Below, piece after piece: positions 8,021-16,232 of a DNA stretch of 64,000 nucleotides (positions are counted from its first letter, which is position 1; every line of letters begins with the position of its first letter). This DNA comes from Aggregatibacter sp. 2125159857. GTDB lineage: Bacteria > Pseudomonadota > Gammaproteobacteria > Enterobacterales > Pasteurellaceae. The translations under genes were made by a program, and so were the position numbers. The stretch covers positions 62,001 to 126,000 of the forward strand of contig NZ_CP072548.1 of the NCBI RefSeq assembly GCF_017798005.1, in the 5' to 3' direction. Below the pieces are notes generated by a model. That model saw nothing but the letters and a program-made list of their open reading frames with translations, was not told the DNA's origin and made no database searches.

Positions 8021-8046
8021 AGCGTGGTATTAAGCCACGCTTTTTT
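8021..8046. terminator. Bidirectional terminator
   Basis: AGCGTGG / CCACGCT stem with A-run before and TTTTTT after, between the convergent small peptide gene and the zinc-ribbon-like gene. Confidence 0.8.
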
Positions 8047-8359
8047 ACAAACACTTTTCTAAATTTTCCTCAAATCGTTTTTCCACATTAAAAAACTTAA
8101 AATCTTCATAAGTTTTCATTAATGCACAAGCGCATAAATCACGGTACTTATTTCGATCCGCATAGTTATTATTATATTTCATACAAGCCGTCATTTTTTC
8201 GTACATTAAAACAACATCATTTTTTGTCTGAAAAAGCTCAGGCGCATCGGCAATGAGATATCCTGCAGAAAGACCGCCTAACACAGGGATTGTCATAAGT
8301 TTTAATTTCGTGATGAACGTTATTTTTGTTCCGCAAGAGGGGCATTTAACTTCACTCAT
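8045..8359 (-). CDS. Unknown small protein with N-terminal CPSCG motif
   Basis: 104 residues. It begins MSEVKCPSCGTKITF, a single CxxC of zinc-ribbon type. A hydrophobic stretch follows (about residues 21-40, LMTIPVLGGLSAGYLIADA) that could be one membrane helix. The remainder is charged, with further cysteines (TACMKY, DLCACALM, EKCL). I do not recognise the family and no function can be assigned. It is AT-rich and stands between two stem-loops, so it is probably its own transcription unit. Confidence 0.55.
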   Translation of the reverse strand: MSEVKCPSCGTKITFITKLKLMTIPVLGGLSAGYLIADAPELFQTKNDVVLMYEKMTACMKYNNNYADRNKYRDLCACALMKTYEDFKFFNVEKRFEENLEKCL

Positions 8360-8458
8360 TTTTGAGTACCTTCCAATTATTCAGTTAGCTATATATGTAA
8401 AAATTGTGGCAGAAACGACTAAACAATGACTTTTATCATATAAATTATATTAAAAAAA

Positions 8459-9136
8459 CTACCGCACTCGTCTTCTGCGCTGGTGAAATAGCTTGCTCAT
8501 AGACTGTGTAGCTTTATTGCTTGGCATTGGGGCTTTTTCTGCAACATGAACACGGCTACGATGATACTGGCTGAAGAAATAATGCAGGCTGCCGGCAAAT
8601 AAGACGCCCACTAAAAACACAATAATGATTTCGCCATAAAGCCGATGAAACATCTGATTAATTTTGCTTTTTGTCGATTGGGCATATTTGGCATCAAAAG
8701 TCACACGCAGAAAACCTTCTACGCCGTTTGAAGAATAAATCGGTTCGACAATTTGTTGTGAATCCGTGTCTTTTTCTTCCGGTTTATCCAATCCCAATAA
8801 ACTGCGGAGATTCGGTGAGTTGGTGCTTTGCGCCAATAATTCGCCATTACGGGCATAAACGGCGGCATCCAACACAAATTCCTCTTTGACAAAGTTATCT
8901 AAATTTTCCACCAGTTGTTCAGTTTTAGCATTATTAACTAACAACATTGAGAACAAACTGGCTTGTTGGCGCGTCAGTAAATGGGACACGTTCGCCACTT
9001 GGTTGACACTGGAAAGCTGTGAGCCGATTTTGAACTGTTTTATACCAAATAAAATGATCGTCATGATGCCGGCACATAGCAACATAATGCCGAATAACAT
9101 CATCCATTTCATCATTTTTTCTTTTACTAAATGCAA
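8459..9136 (-). CDS. ytjB: YtjB/Smp-family membrane protein
   Basis: 225 residues. N-terminal transmembrane helix (about 11-32), a periplasmic central domain (QASLFSMLLVNNAKTEQLVENL... EGFLRVTFD), a second transmembrane helix (about 168-188), then a short basic cytoplasmic tail ending RRRRVR. This matches the Smp/YtjB (AhpA) family, whose gene is divergent from serB in E. coli exactly as here. Molecular function is not established. The start could also be the second methionine (MMKWMML). Confidence 0.8.
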   Translation of the reverse strand: MHLVKEKMMKWMMLFGIMLLCAGIMTIILFGIKQFKIGSQLSSVNQVANVSHLLTRQQASLFSMLLVNNAKTEQLVENLDNFVKEEFVLDAAVYARNGELLAQSTNSPNLRSLLGLDKPEEKDTDSQQIVEPIYSSNGVEGFLRVTFDAKYAQSTKSKINQMFHRLYGEIIIVFLVGVLFAGSLHYFFSQYHRSRVHVAEKAPMPSNKATQSMSKLFHQRRRRVR

Positions 9137-9213
9137 GTTATTTTCCCCAAAGATGGATAAGTAAGCTAGAATAAATCGCTTTTTTGAGAATCGCTACAAT
9201 TTACAGGATTTTT

Positions 9214-10158
9214 ATGCAAACACAAAATCTGACCGATATTCTTCGTCATTTTCCCTCATTGCCCGCCTCATTAATTGCCGATCAACCTTGTGAAGCCACA
9301 CAGGCGTTTGTGCTTTATTCCGATAAGCTAAACTTCACAACGCTACAGGCTTTTCAGCAAAAGTGCGGTGAAAATTTTTTGTGTTTTGCTGCATGGACGG
9401 TGTTGCATAACACCGTAGTGTTGCTCAAAGGCAACTGGAAAGCGGAATGGATTGGCATTGCCCATGAATTAGCACTGGATATTGCACCGCTCAACTTTCA
9501 CGCCAGTTTGAAGCAAGCAGGATTATTGGTGATGGACATGGATTCCACCGCCATCCAAATTGAATGTATCGATGAAATTGCCAAACTTGCCGGCACCGGT
9601 GAGATGGTTTCCGCTATTACGGAACGCGCCATGCGTGGTGAGCTCGATTTTAGTCAAAGCCTGCGCCAACGGGTGGCGACCTTAAAAGACGCACCGGAAA
9701 GCATTTTGCAAGAGGTCAAACAACATTTACCGCTGATGCCGGGATTGGTCGAAACAGTCAAAGAGCTCAAAAATCACGGCTGGAAAGTGGCGATTGCGTC
9801 TGGTGGATTTACCTATTTTGCCGAAGTATTACAACAAAAACTCGGCTTAGATTTTATTGCTGCCAATCAATTCGAGATTATTGACGGCAAACTCACCGGC
9901 AACGTACAAGGCGCCATTGTGGATGCGCAATACAAAGCGCAAACCTTACAACAGTTGGCACAACAATTTCACATTGCCAAAGAAAACACCGTTGCCATCG
10001 GCGACGGCGCCAACGATCTCGCGATGATGCAAGTTGCTAATTTAGGCGTGGCTTATCACGCTAAACCAAAAGTACAACAATTGGCGCAAGTTATCGTCAA
10101 TTTCACCGATTTAACCGCACTTTTATGTATTTTAAGTGCAAACGACAAAATTAAATAA
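9214..10158 (+). CDS. serB: Phosphoserine phosphatase SerB
   Basis: 314 residues from the ATG at 9214, which follows ACAGGA; an upstream in-frame ATG at 9184 has no ribosome-binding site. Catalyses the last step of serine synthesis, phosphoserine to serine. HAD-family motifs: DMDST (nucleophile D108, acid D110), a conserved serine in IASGG, and [10 protein letters not shown] for magnesium. The N-terminal third is the regulatory/ACT-like region. An internal uptake core lies in the coding sequence (about 9359-9369). Confidence 0.96.
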   Translation: MQTQNLTDILRHFPSLPASLIADQPCEATQAFVLYSDKLNFTTLQAFQQKCGENFLCFAAWTVLHNTVVLLKGNWKAEWIGIAHELALDIAPLNFHASLKQAGLLVMDMDSTAIQIECIDEIAKLAGTGEMVSAITERAMRGELDFSQSLRQRVATLKDAPESILQEVKQHLPLMPGLVETVKELKNHGWKVAIASGGFTYFAEVLQQKLGLDFIAANQFEIIDGKLTGNVQGAIVDAQYKAQTLQQLAQQFHIAKENTVAIGDGANDLAMMQVANLGVAYHAKPKVQQLAQVIVNFTDLTALLCILSANDKIK

Positions 10159-10168
10159 GGAGAAAACC

Positions 10169-10660
10169 ATGCCATCATTCGACATTGTTTCCGAAATCAG
10201 CGGACACGAAATCCGCAACGCCGTGGAAAACGCCAACCGCGAACTCACTAACCGTTGGGATTTCCGCAACGTACAAGCTGCGATTGAATTTAACGAAAAA
10301 AACGAAAGCATTAAAGTGAGCAGCGAATCGGATTTCCAAGTGGAGCAACTCATCGACATCTTACGTAACGCGTGTATTAAACGTAACATCGAATCCAATT
10401 CCTTGGATATTCCTGCCGACTATGAACACAGCGGCAAAACCTACAGCAAAGAAATCAAGCTGAAACAAGGCATTGAAACTGACATGGCGAAAAAGCTCAC
10501 CAAGCTGATCAAAGATTCCAAAATCAAAGTCCAAAGCCAAATCCAAGGCGAGCAAGTCCGCGTTACCGGCAAATCCCGCGATGATTTACAAGCCGTGATT
10601 CAACTCGTCAAAACCGCCGAACTGGGACAACCATTCCAATTCAATAATTTCCGCGATTAA
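10169..10660 (+). CDS. yajQ: YajQ family nucleotide-binding protein
   Basis: 163 residues, starting [10 protein letters not shown] after an AAGGAG site and 10 bp beyond serB. It matches the full length of the UPF0234/YajQ family (two ferredoxin-like domains). Members bind nucleotides; in Xanthomonas a homologue binds cyclic di-GMP, but the role here is unknown. The last 82 codons plus the downstream terminator and REP pair are repeated twice in tandem further on (10876-11693). Confidence 0.93.
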   Translation: MPSFDIVSEISGHEIRNAVENANRELTNRWDFRNVQAAIEFNEKNESIKVSSESDFQVEQLIDILRNACIKRNIESNSLDIPADYEHSGKTYSKEIKLKQGIETDMAKKLTKLIKDSKIKVQSQIQGEQVRVTGKSRDDLQAVIQLVKTAELGQPFQFNNFRD

Positions 10661-10700
10661 AAACGCGTTCAAAATCGACCGCACTTTCACAATAAAAAAC

Positions 10701-10730
10701 AAGGCCGCCACAACGGGTGGTCTTCTTTTT
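10701..10730 (+). terminator. yajQ terminator
   Basis: AAGGCCGCC / GGTGGTCTT stem followed by CTTTTT; repeated in the two downstream tandem copies (around 11164 and 11627). Confidence 0.75.
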
Positions 10731-10778
10731 AGACATAGATCATATTTTTAAACATTTCCGCTTGAAAAGCGCAGAATC

Positions 10779-10872
10779 GTAGCGTGCAACTTGTTGCACG
10801 AAATCATGAATGTCCGAAAGAGTTAAATAACGTTCCGTGCGTAATTTGGTCGTGCATCAAGATGCACGCTAC
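10779..10872. repeat. BIME-like pair of REP palindromes (copy 1)
   Basis: A forward unit with AACTTGTT loop (10779-10802) and an inverted unit with ATCAAGAT loop (10849-10872), separated by 46 bp. This head-to-head pairing of two palindrome subtypes is the layout of enterobacterial BIMEs. Confidence 0.85.
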
Positions 10873-10875
10873 GAA

Positions 10876-11123
10876 CTGCCGACTATGAACACACCGGCAA
10901 AACCTACAGCAAAGAAATCAAGCTGAAACAAGGCATTGAAACCGACATGGCGAAAAAGCTCACTAAGCTTATCAAAGATTCCAAAATCAAAGTCCAAAGC
11001 CAAATCCAAGGCGAGCAAGTCCGTGTTACCGGCAAATCCCGCGATGATTTACAAGCCGTGATTCAACTCGTCAAAACCGCCGAGCTGGGACAACCATTCC
11101 AATTCAATAATTTCCGTGATTAA
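10876..11123 (+). pseudogene. Truncated 3' copy of yajQ (first)
   Basis: Codons 82-163 of yajQ, near-identical, ending at the same stop. No start codon or promoter accompanies it; the only in-frame ATG (ADYEHT...ETDMAKK) would give a C-terminal fragment of about 58 residues without a clear ribosome-binding site. It is therefore a duplication relic, not an independent gene. A change EHSG to EHTG is visible. Confidence 0.9.
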
Positions 11124-11241
11124 AAACGCGTTCAAAATCGACCGCACTTTCACCAACCCAAACAAGACCGCCACACTAGGCGGTCTTATTTTTAGACATA
11201 GATCATATTTTTAAACATTTCCGCTTGAAAAGCGCAGAATC

Positions 11242-11335
11242 GTAGCGTGCAACTTGTTGCACGAAATCATGAATGTCCGAAAGAGTTAAATAACGTTCCG
11301 TGCGTAATTTGGTCGTGCATCAAGATGCACGCTAC
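11242..11335. repeat. BIME-like pair of REP palindromes (copy 2)
   Basis: Same arrangement and spacer as at 10779-10872, offset by exactly 463 bp. Confidence 0.85.
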
Positions 11336-11338
11336 GAA

Positions 11339-11586
11339 CTGCCGACTATGAACACAGCGGCAAAACATACAGCAAAGAAATCAAACTGAAACAAGGCATT
11401 GAAACCGATATGGCGAAAAAGCTCACTAAGCTTATCAAAGATTCCAAGATAAAAGTCCAAAGCCAAATCCAAGGCGAGCAAGTCCGTGTTACCGGAAAAT
11501 CCCGCGATGATTTACAAGCCGTGATTCAACTCGTCAAAACCGCCGAACTGGGACAACCATTCCAATTCAATAATTTCCGCGATTAA
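11339..11586 (+). pseudogene. Truncated 3' copy of yajQ (second)
   Basis: Codons 82-163 again, open to the same stop, without start signals. The substitutions relative to yajQ are almost all synonymous, which suggests gene conversion among copies or recent origin. Confidence 0.9.
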
Positions 11587-11693
11587 AAACGCGTTTAAAA
11601 ATGACCGCATTTTCACCACCCAAACAAGGCCGCCACACTAGGCGGCCTTATTTTTAGACGTAGATCATATTTTTAAACATTTCCGCTTGAAAA
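11339..11693 (+). repeat. Tandem 463-bp duplication, copy 3 (incomplete)
   Basis: Third copy of the yajQ tail plus terminator; similarity stops at 11693, just before where the other copies have the GTAG palindrome, and the raiA upstream region begins. This copy has more silent changes than copy 2. Confidence 0.95.
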
Positions 11694-11769
11694 TCACAGG
11701 CAAGGTCACTATGTTAGAACTAAGGATTCAAACCGAGTCGTTCGACTCATTACACAAGAGGTAAATGCT

Positions 11770-12093
11770 ATGACAGTGAATATCACCAGCAAACAAATGG
11801 ACATCACCCCTGCAATCCGTGCACATGTTGAAGAGCGTCTTGCCAAGTTGGAGAAATGGCAAACTCAGTTGATTAATCCTCATTTTATTTTGAATAAAAC
11901 CCCGAAAGGTTTTTCTGTGGAAGCCTCTATCGGCACGCCGAACGGCAATCTTTTAGCCACGGCAGAAGCAGAAGATATGTATAAAGCAATTAATGACGTT
12001 GAAGAAAAACTGGAACGTCAACTCAACAAATTACAACACAAAAGCGAAGCGCGCCGTGCCGATGAGCGTTTGAAAGATTCGTTCAAAGAATAA
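11770..12093 (+). CDS. raiA: Ribosome-associated inhibitor RaiA (YfiA/HPF family)
   Basis: 107 residues starting [30 protein letters not shown], the hallmark of the short HPF/RaiA family. It binds the 30S A/P sites in stationary phase or cold, stopping translation and protecting 70S ribosomes. The length and C-terminus ([15 protein letters not shown]) agree with the Haemophilus protein. An AAGAGG site precedes the ATG. The coding region follows the yajQ repeat tract but is not itself duplicated. Confidence 0.93.
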   Translation: MTVNITSKQMDITPAIRAHVEERLAKLEKWQTQLINPHFILNKTPKGFSVEASIGTPNGNLLATAEAEDMYKAINDVEEKLERQLNKLQHKSEARRADERLKDSFKE

Positions 12094-12143
12094 GCGTTAG
12101 CTCTACGAGACAGAAATGTTGTTGTAAAAACATAAAAATAAAA

Positions 12144-12183
12144 CACCGCACTTTATTTTACGAGATAAAGTGCGGTTTGTTTT
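12144..12183 (+). terminator. raiA terminator from inverted uptake cores
   Basis: ACCGCACTTTA / TAAAGTGCGGT perfect 11-bp stem (12144-12154 with 12166-12176), then TTGTTTTT. Confidence 0.8.
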
Positions 12184-12238
12184 TAGTTAATATTTTCATT
12201 CGTGCAAAAGGCAGAAAGCGTATTGCCCAAAGGCGTGA

Positions 12239-13051
12239 TTAATCAATCAAACCCGCCTTCATTAAAAAGCGATAAATGCCGTCTTGATCAATCGGTTCCG
12301 CCACATGATGGGCAATCGCTTTAAGTTTTTCATGGCCGTTACCCATGGCGACCCCTACGCCCACGGTGCTGAGCATTTCCAAGTCATTTAATTGATCACC
12401 GAACGCCATCACATTGTCCATCTGTAGTCCCAAATGCTTGACCACCGCTTGAATGCCACGGGCTTTTGAGCCTTCCGCGTCAAATAAATCCACGGAATCC
12501 TCATGCCAACGCACCACACGCAAGCCATCCAATACGCCTGAATTTTGTACCAATTCATCCTGCTCTGCACGATAAAACGGCAACACTTGCCCAATATCGT
12601 TTCCTTCAAAAAAGGCTTTATCCACAATGTAATCTTTCAAGATCGGATCCATCGCGAACTGCACCACGGAATTCCGCTCCGAAACCGCGACCGTATGATC
12701 CGACACAAAGGCATAAGGCATATTATGCTGTTCAAAAAAATGCACTAAACGGCGAATTTTTTCTATTGGAATCACATGTTTTTCAATCACTTGCCCTTGA
12801 TAGGTTGCCATCTGCCCGTTCATGGTCACAAATAAATCAATGCCTTCCTGCTCAATCACCTGATTTAATTTATGCGGGAAAGCACAGCGCGTGCGCCCTG
12901 TGGCAATGGCTGGGATAATGCCATTTTCTTTCAACTTACGCATAAACACCGGCACCGTTGCCGGCAGGAAATCGCGGTGCTTCATAAACAACGTGTCATC
13001 GATATCAAAAAAGACCAGCTTAATTTGGTCGCGATAATTCGGAATAGTCAT
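12239..13051 (-). CDS. Cof-type HAD-IIB family hydrolase
   Basis: 270 residues from the ATG at 13051 (AGAAAGAAG upstream). HAD motifs: FFDIDDTLF (nucleophile and acid aspartates), ATGR around residue 50, a conserved lysine in the GSKARGIQAV loop, and GDQLNDLEML for magnesium. The insertion cap is of Cof/C2 type. Members dephosphorylate sugar phosphates, PLP or flavin precursors; the substrate here is not known. It is divergent from comF. Confidence 0.88.
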   Translation of the reverse strand: MTIPNYRDQIKLVFFDIDDTLFMKHRDFLPATVPVFMRKLKENGIIPAIATGRTRCAFPHKLNQVIEQEGIDLFVTMNGQMATYQGQVIEKHVIPIEKIRRLVHFFEQHNMPYAFVSDHTVAVSERNSVVQFAMDPILKDYIVDKAFFEGNDIGQVLPFYRAEQDELVQNSGVLDGLRVVRWHEDSVDLFDAEGSKARGIQAVVKHLGLQMDNVMAFGDQLNDLEMLSTVGVGVAMGNGHEKLKAIAHHVAEPIDQDGIYRFLMKAGLID

Positions 13052-13101
13052 CTTCTTTCTCTTTTCTGTCAATGTCAGGCAAAACGGCTTGATTTTAGCA
13101 T

Positions 13102-13123
13102 TTTTGCGAGGGAGATCCTAAAA
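13102..13123 (+). promoter_or_regulatory. Probable CRP-S (Sxy-dependent) site upstream of comF
   Basis: TTTTGCGA-GGGAGA-TCCTAAAA, 22 bp. It matches the CRP-S consensus TTTTGCGA-N6-TCGCAAAA at 14 of 16 arm positions. Unlike ordinary CRP sites it has the C in TTGCGA, the feature that makes promoters depend on Sxy and switch on in competence. A possible -10 (TATGAT, 13160-13165) lies about 60 bp downstream of the site centre. Confidence 0.65.
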
Positions 13124-13201
13124 TTGCGCCCAAAAACACCGAAAAAACACACCGCACTTTATGATGAATCTGTTTTCTCTCAATCAAGTGCGGGCGTTTT
13201 T

Positions 13202-13888
13202 ATGAACCTTTTTCAATCCTGCTGTGTGCATTGTCATGCGCCTCTTAAACTTGCCAAACACGGCTTATGTAGCCGTTGTAATCGAACGATTCGGCGTTTT
13301 CCTTATTGCGGTTGTTGCGGTGCGGAACTGAGGGAAAACGCCTTGCACTGCGGCAACTGTTTGCAGCAAGAACCCGCGTGGGATCGCATGGTGATTATCG
13401 GGCGTTACAACGAACCGCTTTCTACGCTGATTCATCGGTTTAAATTTCAACGGCAATTTTGGCTGGATCGCACGCTGGCACGTTTATTATATTTAGCTAT
13501 TCGCAATGCCCGTCGTACGCACAGATTAATGCTGCCTGAGGCGATTCTGCCGGTACCGCTACACCATTTTCGACAGTGGCAACGAGGGTATAATCAAGCC
13601 GATCTCTTGGCGCGCCAACTGGCTAAGTGGTTACACATTCCTTGTGTCAATGATGTGTTAATTCGCACCAAACGGACGCCGACCCAACGGGGCTTGAGCG
13701 CCAAAGATCGGCGAAAAAACTTGAAAAATGCCTTCCAACTTTCCGCCAAACGCCGGCATTTTCCGTATCGTCATGTGGCATTAATTGACGATGTGATCAC
13801 CACCGGTTCAACATTAAACGAAATTGCCAAGCTGTTACGCCAAGCCAATGTGGCGCATATTCAAGTATGGGGATTGGCGCGAACATAA
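13202..13888 (+). CDS. comF: Competence protein ComF
   Basis: 228 residues from the ATG at 13202. An N-terminal zinc-finger region carries repeated CxxC pairs (CVHC, CSRC, CGCC, CGNC). It is followed by a phosphoribosyltransferase fold with the PRPP loop VALIDDVITTGSTL. ComF is needed for DNA uptake or processing during natural transformation; it is thought to act on the cytoplasmic side of the pore. Here it stands alone, with nfuA 109 bp downstream (the gntX-nfuA order of E. coli), rather than in the comABCDEF operon of H. influenzae. A CRP-S-like site lies 79 bp before the start. Confidence 0.9.
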   Translation: MNLFQSCCVHCHAPLKLAKHGLCSRCNRTIRRFPYCGCCGAELRENALHCGNCLQQEPAWDRMVIIGRYNEPLSTLIHRFKFQRQFWLDRTLARLLYLAIRNARRTHRLMLPEAILPVPLHHFRQWQRGYNQADLLARQLAKWLHIPCVNDVLIRTKRTPTQRGLSAKDRRKNLKNAFQLSAKRRHFPYRHVALIDDVITTGSTLNEIAKLLRQANVAHIQVWGLART

Positions 13889-13997
13889 AACGCATGATAA
13901 GGCAGCGGCATTTTTTATTACACCAAAAGGTGGAAAAAAAACCGCATGAAGCGTATCATATCCGACAAATTTAATTAGGTTTTATTGTGGGAGCGTT

Positions 13998-14582
13998 ATG
14001 CAACAAATTACCATTTCAGCGGAAGCACAAGCCCATTTCCGCCGTTTATTAGATCAGCAAGAAGAAGGCACTAACATTCGTATTTTCGTTGTCAATCCGG
14101 GTACGCCAAGTGCCGAGTGCGGTGTGTCTTACTGCCCACCCAATTCGGTGGAAGCAAGCGATACCGAAATGAAATACGACACCTTTTCTGCCTTTGTGGA
14201 CGACATTAGCCTACCGTTTTTAGAAGATGCCGAAATTGATTATGTGACGGAAGAATTAGGCGCACAACTCACCTTAAAAGCGCCAAATGCCAAAATGCGC
14301 AAAGTGGCAGACGATGCGCCGTTAATCGAACGCGTAGAATATGTGATTCAAACCCAAATTAATCCGCAATTAGCTAGCCATGGTGGTAAAATTACCTTAT
14401 TAGAAATCACCGATGACGGTTATGCGATTCTGCAATTCGGTGGCGGTTGTAACGGTTGTTCCATGGTAGATGTGACATTGAAAGACGGCGTGGAAAAACA
14501 ATTAATCAGCCTCTTCCCGAACGAACTCAAGGGCGCGAAAGACGTTACCGAACACCAACGTGGCGAACATTCTTATTATTAA
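13998..14582 (+). CDS. nfuA: Fe-S biogenesis protein NfuA
   Basis: 194 residues: an N-terminal degenerate A-type scaffold domain (about 1-95) lacking its cysteine triad, then a NifU-like domain with C151-N-G-C154. NfuA carries [4Fe-4S] clusters to target enzymes, particularly under oxidative stress or iron limitation. It follows comF and ends at a strong terminator. Length and architecture match E. coli NfuA (191 aa). Confidence 0.95.
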   Translation: MQQITISAEAQAHFRRLLDQQEEGTNIRIFVVNPGTPSAECGVSYCPPNSVEASDTEMKYDTFSAFVDDISLPFLEDAEIDYVTEELGAQLTLKAPNAKMRKVADDAPLIERVEYVIQTQINPQLASHGGKITLLEITDDGYAILQFGGGCNGCSMVDVTLKDGVEKQLISLFPNELKGAKDVTEHQRGEHSYY

Positions 14583-14601
14583 TAAGACAGCCAAGTGATT
14601 T

Positions 14602-14631
14602 GAGCCAAGTAAATGCCTTGGCTCTTTTTTT
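14602..14631 (+). terminator. nfuA terminator
   Basis: GAGCCAAG / CTTGGCTC 8-bp stem followed by TTTTTTT. Confidence 0.85.
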
Positions 14632-14696
14632 GTTCATAGGCATTTCAAGAAAAAAACGCTACAATACCGCACTTATTAACCCTTAAAAGAGAAGTT

Positions 14697-15212
14697 ATGA
14701 CCGCACTTAATGTATTAATTTACCCAGAAGATCACCTGAAAGTGGTGTGTGATCCGGTTGTGGATGTGAATGATAACACACGCAACATTATTGATGATAT
14801 GTTCGACACCATGTATCAGGAAGAAGGCATTGGCTTGGCTGCACCGCAAGTGGATATTTTGCAGCGCATTATCACCATTGATATTGAGGGCGATAAACAA
14901 AATCAGTTGGTATTCATCAACCCGGAAATTTTGGCATCCGAAGGGGAAACCGGTATTGAAGAAGGTTGTTTGTCGATTCCGGGCTTTCGTGCGTTAATTC
15001 CTCGCAAAGAAAAAGTCACCGTTAAAGCGCTTGATCGCAATGGTCATGAATTTACGCTGGAAGCAGACGGCTTATTGGCGATTTGTATTCAACATGAAAT
15101 CGATCATCTCAACGGCATTTTGTTTGTGGATTATCTTTCTCCGCTCAAACGCCAACGAATTAAAGAAAAGCTTGTTAAATTGAAAAAACAACACGAAAAA
15201 CAAAAAGCATAG
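14697..15212 (+). CDS. def: Peptide deformylase
   Basis: 171 residues. Removes the formyl group from the N-terminal methionine of nascent proteins. The three defining motifs are intact: GIGLAAPQV (44-52), EGCLS with the metal ligand C91, and HEIDH with ligands H133 and H137 and catalytic E134. In most gamma-proteobacteria def is followed by fmt; here fmt is about 6.5 kb away and def is closed by its own terminator. Confidence 0.97.
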   Translation: MTALNVLIYPEDHLKVVCDPVVDVNDNTRNIIDDMFDTMYQEEGIGLAAPQVDILQRIITIDIEGDKQNQLVFINPEILASEGETGIEEGCLSIPGFRALIPRKEKVTVKALDRNGHEFTLEADGLLAICIQHEIDHLNGILFVDYLSPLKRQRIKEKLVKLKKQHEKQKA

Positions 15213-15221
15213 TAACCTCCC

Positions 15222-15252
15222 AAAGTGCGGTGATTTTTAACCGCACTTTTTT
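15222..15252 (+). terminator. def terminator from inverted uptake cores
   Basis: AAAGTGCGGT / ACCGCACTTT with short loop and T-run. Confidence 0.8.
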
Positions 15253-15292
15253 CATCCCGCCCTGTTGATGTAATGATTATAGGACTCTCATC

Positions 15293-16192
15293 ATGTGGTT
15301 TAAAAATGCCCTGATTTATCGAATCACCAAGCCGTTAGATTGGTCAATCGACACCCTTGCGCCACAGCTTGAACAACACCGCTATCAGCCTTGCGCACAA
15401 TCGGATATCCTTAAGTTTGGTTGGTCAACGCCGTTGAAAGGCAGCGAATCCCTGTATTTTGCCGTGGGCAAACAGATTTTATTGCTTGCCCAAAAAGAAG
15501 AAAAAATGTTGCCGGCACACGTCATTAAGCGTGAATTGGATGCGCGCGTAGAAAAAATCGAACAGGCGGAAAACCGCAAGTTAAAAAAAGTGGAGAAACA
15601 AACCTTAAAAGACGACGTGATTGCTACGTTATTGCCGCGCGCGTTTAGTAAATATCAACAAACTGCCTTGTGGATTGATGCGGAAAACCGGCTCATTTAT
15701 GTTGATGCGGCATCCGCCAAACGTGCAGAAGAGGCGTTGGCGTTGTTACGCAAGTCGTTAGGATCTTTGCCGGTCGTACCGTTAACCTTTGCTAATGAAC
15801 CCGGGCTGGTGATGCAAGAATGGATCGCGCAGACGCAGGTGCCGGAATGGCTGGTTCCGTTGGAAGAAGCGGAGTTGCGCGATGTTAACAATGGGGTTAT
15901 TCGTTGTAAACAACATGCGCTGGATAGCGAAGACATCCTCAGTCTTGTCCATTCCCGATATGTCACGAAGCTGGCGTTGGAATGGGAAGATCTCCTCAGT
16001 TTTGTGTTAAACGAAGACTGTAGCTTAAAGCGTCTCAAATTTGCCAATGCCATCCGGGAAAAAAATGACGATATTTTAAAAGAAGATTATGCACAGCGTT
16101 TCGATGCCGATTTTGTGCTGATGACCGGTTTACTCAGTCAGCTCACTGAAAACCTCTTGCACGACTTCGGCGGCGAAAAAGTGCGGTTATAA
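15293..16192 (+). CDS. rdgC: Recombination-associated protein RdgC
   Basis: 299 residues, starting MWFKNALIYRITKP, the standard RdgC N-terminus, and covering the whole family length. RdgC forms a ring on double-stranded DNA and restrains RecA filament formation. Conserved features visible are LKFGWSTPLKG near residue 40 and the FAREKNDDI-like stretch near 260. The last codons contain an uptake core (AAAGTGCGGTTA), so the C-terminus KVRL is encoded by it. Confidence 0.95.
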   Translation: MWFKNALIYRITKPLDWSIDTLAPQLEQHRYQPCAQSDILKFGWSTPLKGSESLYFAVGKQILLLAQKEEKMLPAHVIKRELDARVEKIEQAENRKLKKVEKQTLKDDVIATLLPRAFSKYQQTALWIDAENRLIYVDAASAKRAEEALALLRKSLGSLPVVPLTFANEPGLVMQEWIAQTQVPEWLVPLEEAELRDVNNGVIRCKQHALDSEDILSLVHSRYVTKLALEWEDLLSFVLNEDCSLKRLKFANAIREKNDDILKEDYAQRFDADFVLMTGLLSQLTENLLHDFGGEKVRL

Positions 16193-16232
16193 TTTAATAT
16201 GAATTTCATCTCTTTAATGTAAGGAAAAAATA

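Larger units (their letters stand above)
10876..11338 (+). repeat. Tandem 463-bp duplication, copy 2 (yajQ tail + terminator + BIME)
   Basis: Repeats 10413-10875 with few changes; the spacing between equivalent points is exactly 463 bp. The join runs from the REP palindrome (GCTACGAA) straight into codon 82 of yajQ with CTGCC as shared bases. It contains the second BIME pair (11242-11335). Confidence 0.95.

Noticed and set aside
10876..11586. Two further yajQ genes
   Set aside because: Both copies lack codons 1-81, a start codon and a promoter; they are tandem-duplication remnants.
12872..13201. 110-codon N-terminal extension of comF
   Set aside because: It runs antisense through the HAD phosphatase gene and past the CRP-S site; the ATG at 13202 matches the ComF start.
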